A DNA stretch of 64,000 bases. It comes from DASZHJ01 sp035517495 (lineage in GTDB: Bacteria; Pseudomonadota; Alphaproteobacteria; ATCC43930; CGMCC-115725). Below, in pieces: positions 7,603-16,552 of this stretch (the first letter of the stretch is position 1; every line of letters starts with the position of its first letter). The position numbers and the translations under genes were made by a program. Where the stretch lies: positions 124,001 to 188,000 of the forward strand of contig DATIYT010000075.1 in the NCBI GenBank assembly GCA_035517495.1. The letters run 5' to 3'. The notes beneath the pieces were generated by a model, which made no database searches, had not been told where the DNA came from, and was given only the letters and a program-made list of their open reading frames with translations.

Positions 7603-8845
7603 ACCGCGCGGCCGCGCGGCGCAACATCTCCGCAAAGGCCGCGAACAGCTTGCGCATCTGCGGGTGCTTGTAGGGGTAGATCGCGGGGTCGTCCATGTCG
7701 TGCACGATCATGGCGACATCGGCCTCGAACAGCAGCAGCTTGCCGTCCGCGGTCTCGGCGCAGTCGATCGCGAAGTAGTCGAGGCCGAGACGTTCTTGAA
7801 TCGCCGCGATCGCCCGCGCGTGGCGGCGGGCGAAACCGGTCTCGAACTCGGTCATGAACAGCGCTTCTTCCGCGCGCTTCTGGACATCATCCTTCATGCC
7901 GGCGTTTAGGTACCAGATCGCCCACTGATCGGTGAGCGCCATGTGCACGGGGTAGGCGCGGCCGTCGATAAAGGCGATGCGGTACTTGCGATAGAGCCCG
8001 TCTGTGGCTCGGTAGTCGACGAAACGCGCAAGCGCGAATTCGTCCTCCGGGCGCTCGCGCAGATAAGGCGGTATAGCCTCCGGCGCGTCGAGCTTCGCCA
8101 GGCCGAGTCCGGCATGAGAATCGAGCGGCCGCACGATCAGCGGAAAGGCGCCGTTGGGCAGCAGCGCCGCAAGCGCGGAGGGATCGCGCGTCAGCGCCAT
8201 CAAATCCGAGCGCGTGACGCGCGCGGTCTCCGGCATCTCGATACCCGGCGCGCCGCGCAGCAGGCGGTGAAGGCGCTCGCGCGACAGATCGAGCATGCGC
8301 TCGGGCGGATTGAGGATCGGGCGGGGCCAGGTTCTGCGGATCTCGCTTAGCGCTTGCAATTGCGGGCGATGCGCTTCCGATTGCGCGATCGCCACGATCG
8401 CAAGATCGTGCTCGGGCACTTCACTCGGCAGTGGCTCGTGCGGCAGCAGGTACATGGTCACGAGCTCGATATCCGATCCCTCCAGCAGGAATTCGAGCGG
8501 CGCGTTGGCGCCGACGTCACCCGGGGCGGCGAAGGCGAGGAGCCGCAGGCTCGGCGCCACACTGCAGCGCGATGGATAGACCCGTTGGATTTTTAGCGCG
8601 CGCGCCTGATGCGCAATCCCGACCTCGCGATCCCCGAAGATCTGCTCGACAACCGAGAGGTCCATCAGCGCCGACGCGTCCTCCGGCTGGTAAACGAAGC
8701 GCCGCAGCAGATCGCGCCAGATGGGATTGAGATCGGCACCATCGAACGCAAGCTTCGAGAGCCGCGCGACGCCGAGCGGACGATTGGTATTGTCCACGCT
8801 GGTCGTCCCGTGCATTTGCTCGGCCCCGATCGGTTCCCCGTTCAT
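7601..8845 (-). CDS. ATP-grasp/RimK-like protein of unknown substrate
   Basis: About 414 residues. The C-terminal half has ATP-grasp marks: FPLIVRPLDSHAGLGLAKLD (phosphate loop), YRKYRIAFIDGRAYPVHMA, and YFAIDCAETADGKLLLFEAD, the metal-binding segment. The N-terminal half contains an LRLLAFAAPGDVGANAPLEF segment and PHEPLPSEVPEHDLAIVAI, as in RimK-like ligases found beside TPR proteins. It should ligate an amino acid or similar carboxylate at the cost of ATP. The start is uncertain: ATG at 8845 (MNGEP) or 8815 (MHGTTS); neither has a strong ribosome-binding site. Divergent from the cysteine synthase-like gene. Confidence 0.78.
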   Translation of the reverse strand: MNGEPIGAEQMHGTTSVDNTNRPLGVARLSKLAFDGADLNPIWRDLLRRFVYQPEDASALMDLSVVEQIFGDREVGIAHQARALKIQRVYPSRCSVAPSLRLLAFAAPGDVGANAPLEFLLEGSDIELVTMYLLPHEPLPSEVPEHDLAIVAIAQSEAHRPQLQALSEIRRTWPRPILNPPERMLDLSRERLHRLLRGAPGIEMPETARVTRSDLMALTRDPSALAALLPNGAFPLIVRPLDSHAGLGLAKLDAPEAIPPYLRERPEDEFALARFVDYRATDGLYRKYRIAFIDGRAYPVHMALTDQWAIWYLNAGMKDDVQKRAEEALFMTEFETGFARRHARAIAAIQERLGLDYFAIDCAETADGKLLLFEADVAMIVHDMDDPAIYPYKHPQMRKLFAAFAEMLRRAAAR

Positions 8846-8986
8846 CCCATCGGTACTAACATCTGTAGGGTTAACAAAGCCTTGAACCGCCCTCGAAAAT
8901 GGCTGGGATTGCGGCCTTTTACCGGCCCTTAAGCGGGTGGCGCGAAGCTCGTTTCCGGGCCGTGTCGGCCTTTCCCGGGAGTGGCG

Positions 8987-9979
8987 ATGACGACGATCCT
9001 CGACTGCATCGGCGAGACCCCGCTGGTGACGCTCGGCCGCATGGTCCCGCCGGGGCGCGCAACCATCCAGGCGAAGCTCGAATTCCTGGGACCGACCGGC
9101 AGCATCAAGGACCGCATCGCCCGCTACATCATCCTCAAGGCCGAGCGCGAAGGCCTGCTGAAACCCGGCGGCACCATCATCGAGAGCACATCCGGCAATA
9201 CCGGGGCCGCGGTCGCGATGATCGCGGCGGCGCGCGGGTACCGCGCGATCCTGGTGATGCCGGCGAAAGCGAGCATCGAGAAACAGATCGCGGCGCGTGC
9301 CATGGGCGCCGAGGTCATCGTGGCGCCGCCGGACTCGAAACCCGGCGATCCCCTCCACTACGTGCAGCGCTCGCTCGACCTCGCCCGCGAGATCCCCAAT
9401 TCCTTCCGCATCAATCAGTACGACAACCCCGACAACCCCGAGGCGCACTATCTGAGCACCGGGCCTGAAATCTGGCGCCAGACCCAGGGCCGCATCGATT
9501 ATTTCGTCTGCTCCGCCAGCACCGGCGGCACGCTCTCGGGCACGGCGCGCTATCTCAGGGAGCAGAACCCCGCGCTCAAGGTCGTGATGGCGGACCCCGA
9601 CGGCTCGATTTACGCGGGATATTTCCGCACCGGCCGGGCCGAGCCGCCGAACCCGCCGCGCAAGTATCAGGTCGAAGGTGTCGGCAAGGATCACCTGGTC
9701 GACTGCATGGATTTCTCGGTGGTGGACGAGGTCATGACCTTCTGCGACCAGGACGCCTTCGGCGCGGCACGGCGGCTCGCGCGCGAGGAAGGGATTCTCG
9801 CGGGCGGCAGCTCCGGCGCCAACGTGTGGGCCTCGCTGCAACTGGCGGAGCGCCTGTCGCCCGAGAAGGTGATCGTGACGGTGCTGCCGGATTCGGGCCT
9901 CAAGTACTTCTCGAAGTTTTACGACGACCACTGGCTCGCGACCCACGTCGCCAAGCCGAGCCTGGCGCTGTCCAAATAG
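8987..9979 (+). CDS. PLP-dependent cysteine synthase / cystathionine beta-synthase-like enzyme
   Basis: Fold-type II PLP enzyme of 330 residues. K41 in GPTGSIKDR binds the cofactor; ESTSGNTGAAVAM is the substrate carboxylate loop; STGGTLSGTARYL binds the phosphate. GVGKDHLVDCMDF and EGILAGGSSGANVW resemble the cystathionine beta-synthase catalytic core, without CBS regulatory domains. The ATG at 8987 is preferred over the GTG at 8981 because GGGA at 8977-8980 has correct spacing only for the ATG. A second member of the family begins at 63354, so this one may serve transsulfuration or a specialised amino acid. Confidence 0.9.
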   Translation: MTTILDCIGETPLVTLGRMVPPGRATIQAKLEFLGPTGSIKDRIARYIILKAEREGLLKPGGTIIESTSGNTGAAVAMIAAARGYRAILVMPAKASIEKQIAARAMGAEVIVAPPDSKPGDPLHYVQRSLDLAREIPNSFRINQYDNPDNPEAHYLSTGPEIWRQTQGRIDYFVCSASTGGTLSGTARYLREQNPALKVVMADPDGSIYAGYFRTGRAEPPNPPRKYQVEGVGKDHLVDCMDFSVVDEVMTFCDQDAFGAARRLAREEGILAGGSSGANVWASLQLAERLSPEKVIVTVLPDSGLKYFSKFYDDHWLATHVAKPSLALSK

Positions 9980-10062
9980 AGCCGTGGCGCTTAAAGCTGT
10001 CTCTTCGAAGAAGCAAACCCGACGAAGCCCAGGAAACCCATCGCACGAGCGATTTAGGATTC

Positions 10063-10181
10063 TACCACGAAGACACGAAGATCACGAAGAGGAAACGTTT
10101 GACGTGTCTTCGTGTCCTTCGCGCCTTCGTGGTGAAACTTTTGAATCCGGATTGCTTCGCCTTTGGCCCGCAATGACGGGG
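10063..10181. repeat. Inverted-arm CACGAAG repeat plus GCAATGACG repeat
   Basis: The 389-bp gap 9980-10368 holds a left arm of ACCACGAAGACACGAAGATC type (from 10064) and a right arm of CTTCGTGTCCTTCGCGCCTT type ending GTGGT near 10132; the arms are complementary and could form a long hairpin. A TTGCTTCGCC...GCAATGACGGGG segment follows to 10181. Open frames across it read EDTKITK and LRAFVV, typical of over-annotated translations of this repeat, and are not counted as genes. Confidence 0.7.
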
Positions 10182-10368
10182 TTGCGGGCCGATCTCTGAA
10201 GGCCGTCTTCCCCCTAATCCCCCTAATCCCCCACATCCCCTTCCTCTGTTGGTTCCGCGCGCTTTGACCGCAAACCGGGATGAGCCGGTAGCGCCCGTGC
10301 GAAATCCCTGCCGGTGCGGCTCTCCCCCCGGTATGATGAGGAGGACGCGTGCAAAAGGAGATGGTGCC

Positions 10369-11430
10369 GTGAGCACGACCGTGATCGGCGGCGCGATGCT
10401 GCCGCATGCCCCGCAATTCTTCACCATGCCGGAGACCGAGGATCGCGAGACCGTTGCCCGGGTCCGGGAGATCGCCGCCGACATCGGCGAAAGGCTCCGC
10501 GCGCTCAAGCCCGATCTCTGGGTCCTGTTCTCCAACGATCACGTCGAGCAATTCTTCCATCAGGCGGCGCCACCCTTCACCATTCACGTGGGCGGCGAGG
10601 CCAGCGGTGAATTCGCCGGCCGCAAATTTCACTGGAAGATCGCGAGCGAGATCGCATTCGAGCTGGTGCGCGATCTCTATCGCCAGGGCTTCGACCCCGC
10701 CTTCACCAGCACGGCCAGGATCGACTATGCGATGGGCATTCCGCTGACCCATCTCGGTCACACCGAGGCGGTGCTGCCGATTTTCGTCAACGCCTACCTG
10801 CCGCCGCAGCCGACGGTCGAGCGCTGCTATGCCTTTGGACAGGCGGTGGCGCGCGCGGTCACCAGCATGCGGCTCCGCACCGTCGTGCTTGCAAGCGGCG
10901 GCATGTCGCATTTCCCCGGCACCGACCGCTACGGGAACCCAGAGCTCGCGTGGGACAAGCAGGTGCTCGCTCAGCTCGCGACGGGCAACCTCAAATCGCT
11001 GATCGGGCACAGCGAGGCCGAGCTCGACCGGACCGGCAATATCGAGCTGCGCTGCTGGGCTTGCGCGGCGGGCGCCCTCGGCGAGCGCAAGCCCGACATC
11101 GTGTCGCTGGACCCGAGCTGGCACCATAACTATGCCTCCCTCGCCTGGTTCGGGGGCGAGGAAGCGCGCGAGCAACCGCACTATCCCTCGATCAAGCCGG
11201 AGCTGGTGGAGTTGACGGCAGCGCTGCATGCAATCGCTCACGATGAGGCCGCACGCGCCGCCTACATCGCCGATCCCACCGCCTACGCCGCTCGCTACCC
11301 GCTCGCCGCGGAGCAGCGCACCGCCCTTGTCGCGCTCGACGTGCCGGCGATGGTCGCGATCGGCGTGCACCCGCTGGTGCCATTTCTCGCGAACCTCCAG
11401 GTGCAGCGGCTGCGAGCGCCAAAGCGCTAA
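10369..11430 (+). CDS. Fused LigB-LigA extradiol dioxygenase (gallate dioxygenase-like)
   Basis: 353 residues with two domains. Residues 1 to about 265 are a LigB-type class III extradiol dioxygenase: H13 in MLPHAPQ, H58 in FSNDHVEQFF, and H181 in SGGMSHFPG. Residues about 275-345 are LigA-like: VELTAALHAIAHDEA, then LAAEQRTALVALDVPAMVAI and GVHPLVPFL. Such a fusion is known from gallate dioxygenases (GalA/DesB). The GTG start at 10369 has AAAAGGAG at ideal spacing. It should cleave a catechol- or gallate-type ring with Fe(II). Compare the separate LigA and LigB at 3417-4546. Confidence 0.9.
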   Translation: MSTTVIGGAMLPHAPQFFTMPETEDRETVARVREIAADIGERLRALKPDLWVLFSNDHVEQFFHQAAPPFTIHVGGEASGEFAGRKFHWKIASEIAFELVRDLYRQGFDPAFTSTARIDYAMGIPLTHLGHTEAVLPIFVNAYLPPQPTVERCYAFGQAVARAVTSMRLRTVVLASGGMSHFPGTDRYGNPELAWDKQVLAQLATGNLKSLIGHSEAELDRTGNIELRCWACAAGALGERKPDIVSLDPSWHHNYASLAWFGGEEAREQPHYPSIKPELVELTAALHAIAHDEAARAAYIADPTAYAARYPLAAEQRTALVALDVPAMVAIGVHPLVPFLANLQVQRLRAPKR

Positions 11431-11456
11431 TCTGGGCACGATAGCCGCCGCCGGTA

Positions 11457-11551
11457 TCGTCTTTGCGAGGAGGCAAAACCGACGAAGCAATCCAGCGGCA
11501 AGCGACGTGCCGCGAACTTCTGGATTGCTTGGCCTGCGGCTCGCAATGACG
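11457..11551. repeat. Inverted GCAATGACG-type intergenic repeat
   Basis: Left arm TTTGCGAGGAGGCAAAACCG with GACGAAGCAATCCAG; right arm CTGGATTGCTTGGCCTGCGG then CTCGCAATGACG. CAATCCAG and CTGGATTG pair exactly, so the region can form a hairpin between the convergent dioxygenase and VOC genes. This repeat type is widespread in rhizobia and relatives. Confidence 0.65.
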
Positions 11552-11586
11552 AAGAAACCGGTAACGATTCTACGCTCTACTCTCGC

Positions 11587-12012
11587 TCAGCTCCTCCGCT
11601 TCACCGCGGCGCCGTTGACCCAGAATTCCGGCGTCTCGCCGTAGGGCTTGGTGATCAGCTCGAACAAATGGCCGTTGGGGTCGTGAAAATAGAAGCCGCG
11701 ACCGCCATAGAGACGGTTGATCTCGCCGGGCCCGCTGTCGTCGAACTCGGCGTAGAACCTGATGCCGGCGGCCTTGACGCGCGCGAGTGCCGCATCGAAT
11801 TCCGCGTCGCTCACCAGAAAAGCGCAATGCATCGAGCGGATCGCCCGCTCTCCGGCGTCCGCAAAATCGATGATGACGCCGTTGCCGGTGCTGAGCGGAA
11901 CGAACGGCCCCCAGTCCTTCCCCACCTTCACGCCCAGAATATCGGCGAGAAACCGCGCCGACGCGCGGTGATCCTTCGCGGGGATGATCATATGGTTGAG
12001 ATCGACGGACAT
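11587..12012 (-). CDS. VOC superfamily (glyoxalase/extradiol fold) protein
   Basis: 141 residues with the beta-alpha-beta-beta-beta pattern of the vicinal oxygen chelate superfamily: LNHMIIPAKDHRASARFLAD at the N-terminus (metal H7) and YFHDPNGHLFELITKPY near the C-terminus with the usual H and E metal ligands. It ends 28 bp after the amidohydrolase gene begins its own unit upstream, so the order is amidohydrolase then VOC protein. It could be a lyase, isomerase or dioxygenase acting in the same pathway; nothing in the sequence fixes the substrate. Confidence 0.87.
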   Translation of the reverse strand: MSVDLNHMIIPAKDHRASARFLADILGVKVGKDWGPFVPLSTGNGVIIDFADAGERAIRSMHCAFLVSDAEFDAALARVKAAGIRFYAEFDDSGPGEINRLYGGRGFYFHDPNGHLFELITKPYGETPEFWVNGAAVKRRS

Positions 12013-12039
12013 CGCGAAGTTCCGTTGTTCGCCGGCCCC

Positions 12040-13161
12040 TCAGTTGAGGCCGTAGAACTTCATCGCGCCGCCGGCCATCACGTCATGCTTCGCCTGGGGC
12101 GAAAGTCCCGCGATACGTTCCGCGAGCATCGTCGGCGCCCCCGGGAAAAAACCGTCGCGATGCGGATAGTCGGTCGCCCAGAGGATTTTTTGCGGGCCGA
12201 TATACTCCGCAAGCACGCCGATCGAGCCTTCGACCGGCTCGAAGGAAATCCAGCAATTGCGCCTGAATAAATCGCTCGGCCGCATCTTGAGCCCGGAATC
12301 GTTGAAGCCCTTGTCGTCAAAGTGCCGGTCCATGCGGTCGAGCCACGGCGCGATCCAGCCGCCGCCGGATTCGAGGAAGGCGACGCGGAGCCTCGGATGG
12401 CGCTCGACGACGCCGCCCCAGATCATGCTCATGGCGGCGAGCATCATCTCCATGGTGTGCGAGATGATGTGCTGCGCGCCGCGTCCGTCGAAGCGGTCGA
12501 TTCCAACTGTCGGCATGCCGCTGTTGCCGCCCTCATGCAGGCCGATGGAGAAGTCGAGATCTTCAGCGGCACTCCAGAACGGGTCGTAGATGCGATCGTG
12601 CAGCTTGTGGTCGTTGTAGGGATTGGGCCTGAGGAACCCGCCGCGAAACCCCAGCTCGCGCCGGGCGAAGCGCATCTCCTCGATCGCGGCCTCGATCGAC
12701 TGCAGCGGCAGCATGGCGATGCCGAACAAGCGGTCGGGGTAAGGCTTGCAGTAGTCGGCAAGCCAGCGGTTGTAGGCCCGGCACATCGCCGCGGCGAAAG
12801 CGGGATCGTGCACCGCGCCCGCGAACAGGCCGAGGCTCGGATAGAGGAACGCCGCGTCGATCCCGTCCAGATCCATGTCGGGAATCCGGGCGTGCGGATC
12901 GAAGCCGCCCTTGCGGCCGTCTTCGTAGGCCATCGCCTCCGCGACGACGGTGCCCTGGCGGGCGCCCACTCCGCCGATGCCGCCGAAACCCTGCGTGCTG
13001 CCGAGAATCTGTTCCTCGAGGAGCAGGCGATCCTTGCCGTTCTTGTCCTTGACCAGCTTTGGCGCGCGCTCGCGGTAGCGGGGATCGAGATAATCGTTCC
13101 AGAGGCTGAACGGCTCCAGCACGTGGCCGTCCGCGTCGATCAGGTTGTAAGTGCGGCTCAT
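12040..13161 (-). CDS. Amidohydrolase-2 family protein (decarboxylase/hydrolase)
   Basis: 373 residues. N-terminal LIDADGHVLEP gives the DxDxH metal motif of the 2-amino-3-carboxymuconate semialdehyde decarboxylase-like group; IGLHEGGN and RVAFLESGGGW lie in the barrel; the C-terminal WATDYPHRDG carries the last metal aspartate. AGGGAG precedes the ATG by 8 bp. It is probably co-transcribed with the VOC gene downstream. Relatives decarboxylate or hydrolyse aromatic-pathway acids; the nearby ring-cleavage genes are consistent with this, but the specific reaction is not readable. Confidence 0.9.
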   Translation of the reverse strand: MSRTYNLIDADGHVLEPFSLWNDYLDPRYRERAPKLVKDKNGKDRLLLEEQILGSTQGFGGIGGVGARQGTVVAEAMAYEDGRKGGFDPHARIPDMDLDGIDAAFLYPSLGLFAGAVHDPAFAAAMCRAYNRWLADYCKPYPDRLFGIAMLPLQSIEAAIEEMRFARRELGFRGGFLRPNPYNDHKLHDRIYDPFWSAAEDLDFSIGLHEGGNSGMPTVGIDRFDGRGAQHIISHTMEMMLAAMSMIWGGVVERHPRLRVAFLESGGGWIAPWLDRMDRHFDDKGFNDSGLKMRPSDLFRRNCWISFEPVEGSIGVLAEYIGPQKILWATDYPHRDGFFPGAPTMLAERIAGLSPQAKHDVMAGGAMKFYGLN

Positions 13162-13322
13162 GGGCGCTGCTCCCTGCTGTTGGCACGCCGATACGAGGCA
13201 CGAAAGCGGTCCGACCTATGTCCGCGGGGGCACGGAAAGCACCCCGCGCACCGCCCCGGAATTATAGACGGCCTCGGTGGACTCGCAAACGACGGGGTTT
13301 GGAGAATTGCCGCTCCGATCCG

Positions 13323-14537
13323 CTATTTCGGCGCGGTGACCGCTAGAGAGAGTTCCGCTTTGGGGCTGCGCAGGGCCAATAGGGCCATAAACGACCCGCC
13401 GGCCAGGAAACTCGACATTAGCAGAGCCGCCACTGGGCCGTATTTGTCGAGGACCAATCCGAAGAGAAGCGGCGCGGCGCCCTGGAGGAGGCGGGCCGGT
13501 GCTGCCAGCAGCCCAGTACGTAGTCCATAGCCAGCGGGCCCGAACATCGCGAGTGGTAATGTGCCGCGAGCGATCGTGAGAAGGCCATTCCCACCGCCAT
13601 GCAGGAGCACGAACGGTACGGCGAGGATGGGTCCAAAAAACATGAGTAACGCGGCGCCGATCGGATGCAAAATGGTCGAGAGCCGAGCGGAGAGCATGGG
13701 CGCGGTCCGCTTTAGCAACGTGAATTCGACGACGCGCGCGGCCACCTGCGCCGGACCCACGAGAGAACCCGCGAGTACCGCTGTCGCCGCCGATGCGCCT
13801 AGCGCTTCGAGAAGACGGGGTAGATGCGCTGCATAAGCCGTTGTTACGAACCACATCGCGCCAAAGACCGCTGCCAGAATTATCATCGTCCACGGCACAG
13901 CGGCTGGCGCCGCTTCACCTGTAGCCTCGACCGGCGAGATTGGCGGCGCTTTCGGCACAAGCAACCGATTGAGAGGTAGCCCGATCAGCAGGTGCAGAGC
14001 AGCCCAGACGACGCAGGCACCGCGCCAACCAAGTGTACTCAGTAAGTAGGCGCTCGTCGGCCACCCGACGGTGCTGGAGAAACCGGCGAAGAGCGTGATG
14101 CCGGTGATCGCGTTCCGCGCCCTGAGACCGTACAAGCCCGTAACAGTTGCGAAGGCGGCCTCGTAAAGGCCGAAACCCATGCCCACGCCGATGACCATCC
14201 AGGCCAACACTAATCCGCTAAGGCCGGAAGCCTGGGAAAGTAGGAGCAACCCCGCGGCGAACACGAGGCTGGTCGCCGCCAGTACATCCCGCCCGCCGCG
14301 CCGATCGATCGTGCGGCCTGCCCAGGGGCCCAGCACGCCCGAGAGCAGCAGCGCCGCCGAAAAGACGCCGAAAAACCAGGCGTGCGACAGATGCAGCTCG
14401 GCCGAGATCGTGTCCGCGAAGACCGCCGGTATGTAATAGGTCGAGGCCCAGGCGAGTGTCTGCGTAATCCCGATGGTCGAGACGACGACAACGCGGTGGC
14501 GTCGAACTCCCACCCTGCCTATTTGGATGGTTTCCAT
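13323..14537 (-). CDS. MFS transporter, probable arsenical exporter of the ars operon
   Basis: About 404 residues and 12 hydrophobic segments typical of the major facilitator superfamily; the loop after TM2 reads GPWAGRTIDRRGGRDVL, the MFS signature. It is the last gene of the arsenic operon and its ATG at 14537 overlaps the arsM end by 19 bp (a GTG at 14513 is an alternative just after the arsM stop). In rhizobia MFS proteins such as ArsK export arsenite or methylarsenicals; membership in this operon is the main reason for the role assigned here. It acts in the inner membrane. Confidence 0.82.
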   Translation of the reverse strand: METIQIGRVGVRRHRVVVVSTIGITQTLAWASTYYIPAVFADTISAELHLSHAWFFGVFSAALLLSGVLGPWAGRTIDRRGGRDVLAATSLVFAAGLLLLSQASGLSGLVLAWMVIGVGMGFGLYEAAFATVTGLYGLRARNAITGITLFAGFSSTVGWPTSAYLLSTLGWRGACVVWAALHLLIGLPLNRLLVPKAPPISPVEATGEAAPAAVPWTMIILAAVFGAMWFVTTAYAAHLPRLLEALGASAATAVLAGSLVGPAQVAARVVEFTLLKRTAPMLSARLSTILHPIGAALLMFFGPILAVPFVLLHGGGNGLLTIARGTLPLAMFGPAGYGLRTGLLAAPARLLQGAAPLLFGLVLDKYGPVAALLMSSFLAGGSFMALLALRSPKAELSLAVTAPK

Positions 14538-15295
14538 CCTTCGATGATAGCCGAAGCGACGTAATTCTCGACGCCGCGGCCCGGCGCCCAGGTTGCGATC
14601 AGATCGCGACTCTCCGGCTTGATGGTGACGCGGATGTCGGTGAAGCCGGCATCCCGCAGCCACGCTTTGATCTTGTGTGCCGGCGCCGCTCCAACGACAC
14701 AGCCACAGATGAGCGTGGGATCGGCGGCAAGCTCAGGCGATAGCGGTGCGGTGTTCACCACGTCAGAGATCGCGAGGCGTCCGCCCGGCTTGAGCACGCG
14801 GAACGCCTCGCAGAAGACCTGCGCCTTGTCCGGAACCAAGTTGATGACGCAGTTCGACAGGATCACATCGGCGGTGTTGTCGGCGATCGGCAGGTGCTCG
14901 ATCTCGCCGAGCCGGAATTCCACGTTGCTGGCCCCGACCTTGGACGCATTCTCACGCGCCTTGGCCAGCATCTCGTGAGTCATATCGACGCCGATAACCC
15001 GGCCATTCGGACCAACCTGCGTCGCCGCCAGGAAACAATCAAAGCCAGTGCCGCTGCCCAGATCGACAACGACTTCACCGGGTTTCATCGCGGCGATCGC
15101 TTGCGGATTGCCGCAGCCGAGGCCAAGATTTGCGCCATCGGGGACAGCCGCGAGTTCCTCTGCCGAGTAGCCCATATGCAACGACTTGCTGCCAGCAGCG
15201 GCCGTGACCGAGCCTTCGCAGCAACTGGATTTCGAGCCGACTGCAATGCCGCCGTAGCGGGCGCGGACCATTTCCTTGGTTTCGTTGGTGTCCAT
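14519..15295 (-). CDS. arsM: Arsenite S-adenosylmethionine methyltransferase
   Basis: 258 residues. ArsM transfers methyl groups from SAM to As(III). SAM motif I is VVDLGSGTGFDCFLA. Cysteines matching the three As-binding cysteines of characterised ArsM are C61 (LGCGNPQA), C149 (ILSNCVINL) and C199 (LICGCVVG); an extra pair C25-C26 lies in SKSSCCEGS. The ATG at 15295 has AAGGAAAGGA upstream, so the longer 25-codon extension is rejected. It lies between aqpS and the MFS gene, all read leftward from the arsR promoter. Confidence 0.95.
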   Translation of the reverse strand: MDTNETKEMVRARYGGIAVGSKSSCCEGSVTAAAGSKSLHMGYSAEELAAVPDGANLGLGCGNPQAIAAMKPGEVVVDLGSGTGFDCFLAATQVGPNGRVIGVDMTHEMLAKARENASKVGASNVEFRLGEIEHLPIADNTADVILSNCVINLVPDKAQVFCEAFRVLKPGGRLAISDVVNTAPLSPELAADPTLICGCVVGAAPAHKIKAWLRDAGFTDIRVTIKPESRDLIATWAPGRGVENYVASAIIEGWKPSK

Positions 15296-15314
15296 GGCCG
15301 TGTCCTTTCCTTGA

Positions 15315-16031
15315 TCAGGTAAGCGGATGTGTGTGCCGGCGCAGAAGCGGCAGCGCCAGCACGACCGCAACGAGTTGCGCCAGAATGAATCCAGGCGCGT
15401 CGGCCGGGCGAATGCCGGCGAAGGTATCGGTTAGGCCTCGCGCGATCGTCACCGCCGGGTTCGCAAATGAGGTTGAGGCGGTGAACCAATAGGCGCCGGT
15501 GATATATGCCCCGACCGCGAACGCAGTGACGGGCGCGGCGTGCGTACGGCATCCCCAGATTGTCGCCAGCAGCCCGAAGGTGGCGACTATCTCCGCAATC
15601 CACTGCCCGACACCCGAGCGGATGTGCGTCGAAAGCTGCAACACCGGCAGCTCGAACATCACATGCGCGAGCCAAACACCGACGATTGCGCCGGCAATCT
15701 GGGCCACGATGTAGCCCGGAACCAACCGCCAGCGCAGGCCGCCTGTCAACGCGGCGGCGAGCGTGACTGCCGGGTTCATGTGCGCGCCGGAGCGCGGGCC
15801 AAAGGCGAGGATCAGCGCCACGAGCGCGCCGCCCGTGGCGATCGCATTGACCAAGAGAGCAAGGCCCACGTTGCCGCCGCACAATCGCTCGGCCATGATT
15901 CCGGAGCCGACGACGCCGATCAGCAGAAAGGCCGTCGCAATGCACTCCACGGCCACGACCTCGGTCATCGAATGCGCGAGCGCGCCCACATGATGCGCCG
16001 ATACCGCTTTTGCGACGGTTGCGGTGGTCAC
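15315..16031 (-). CDS. aqpS: Aquaglyceroporin of the arsenic operon
   Basis: MIP-family channel, 238 residues, six membrane segments and two half-helices with intact NPA boxes: HMNPAVT after TM2 and FANPAVT after TM5. In Sinorhizobium AqpS works with ArsC: arsenate is reduced to arsenite, which then leaves through the channel down its gradient. The ATG at 16031 overlaps the arsC stop by four bases, indicating translational coupling. The gene is followed 19 bp later by arsM. Confidence 0.93.
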   Translation of the reverse strand: MTTATVAKAVSAHHVGALAHSMTEVVAVECIATAFLLIGVVGSGIMAERLCGGNVGLALLVNAIATGGALVALILAFGPRSGAHMNPAVTLAAALTGGLRWRLVPGYIVAQIAGAIVGVWLAHVMFELPVLQLSTHIRSGVGQWIAEIVATFGLLATIWGCRTHAAPVTAFAVGAYITGAYWFTASTSFANPAVTIARGLTDTFAGIRPADAPGFILAQLVAVVLALPLLRRHTHPLT

Positions 16032-16552
16032 GACGCCTGCCCTTCAATGGCGTCGTCGCGCAGACGGCCGATGGCCTCAACCCGGCTCGTCAAGGTCATG
16101 CGATCGAGCTTGTCGATCGGCAGGTTCACAAAAATCTTGATGCGCCTTTCCAGCGCGCCGAACGCGTCGCGGAACGCGAGCATGCGCTCGGTCTCGGAAC
16201 CATCGACGGCGGCAGGATCGGCGACGCCCCAATGTGCGGAAACCGGTCGACCTGGCCAGACCGGACAGACTTCGCCGGCGGCCTGATCGCACACGGTGAA
16301 TACGAAATCCATAACTGGCGCGTCCGGCGCCGCGAACTCATTCCAGGATTTCGAGCGGACGCCTCGCGTAGGCAAACCCAATTCCGTCAGCAGTTGTAAG
16401 GCGAGAGGATGGACCGCGCCCTTGGGAAAGCTGCCTGCGCTGTAGCCCTTGAACTGCCCCTTGCCCCAATGGTCGATGAGGCTTTCGGCGAGAATGCTGC
16501 GCGCGGAGTTGCCAGTGCAGAGGAACAGCACGTTGTAGATTCTTACCGGCAT
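16028..16552 (-). CDS. arsC: Arsenate reductase, low-molecular-weight phosphatase type
   Basis: 174 residues. The phosphatase P-loop is C12-TGNSA-R18. Two further cysteines, C88 (FTVCDQ) and C96 (EVCPVWPG), sit where the thioredoxin-linked ArsC family has its relay pair, so the enzyme should reduce arsenate to arsenite by a three-cysteine cascade. Its start codon overlaps the arsR stop by one base at 16552 and its end overlaps aqpS by four, so the operon is tightly coupled. The C-terminal 40 residues extend beyond the minimal ArsC fold. Confidence 0.94.
   Translation of the reverse strand: MPVRIYNVLFLCTGNSARSILAESLIDHWGKGQFKGYSAGSFPKGAVHPLALQLLTELGLPTRGVRSKSWNEFAAPDAPVMDFVFTVCDQAAGEVCPVWPGRPVSAHWGVADPAAVDGSETERMLAFRDAFGALERRIKIFVNLPIDKLDRMTLTSRVEAIGRLRDDAIEGQAS

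Noticed and set aside
9984..10199. Small open frames reading EDTKITK and LRAFVV
   Set aside because: They are translations of the CACGAAG dispersed repeat and not family-like proteins.
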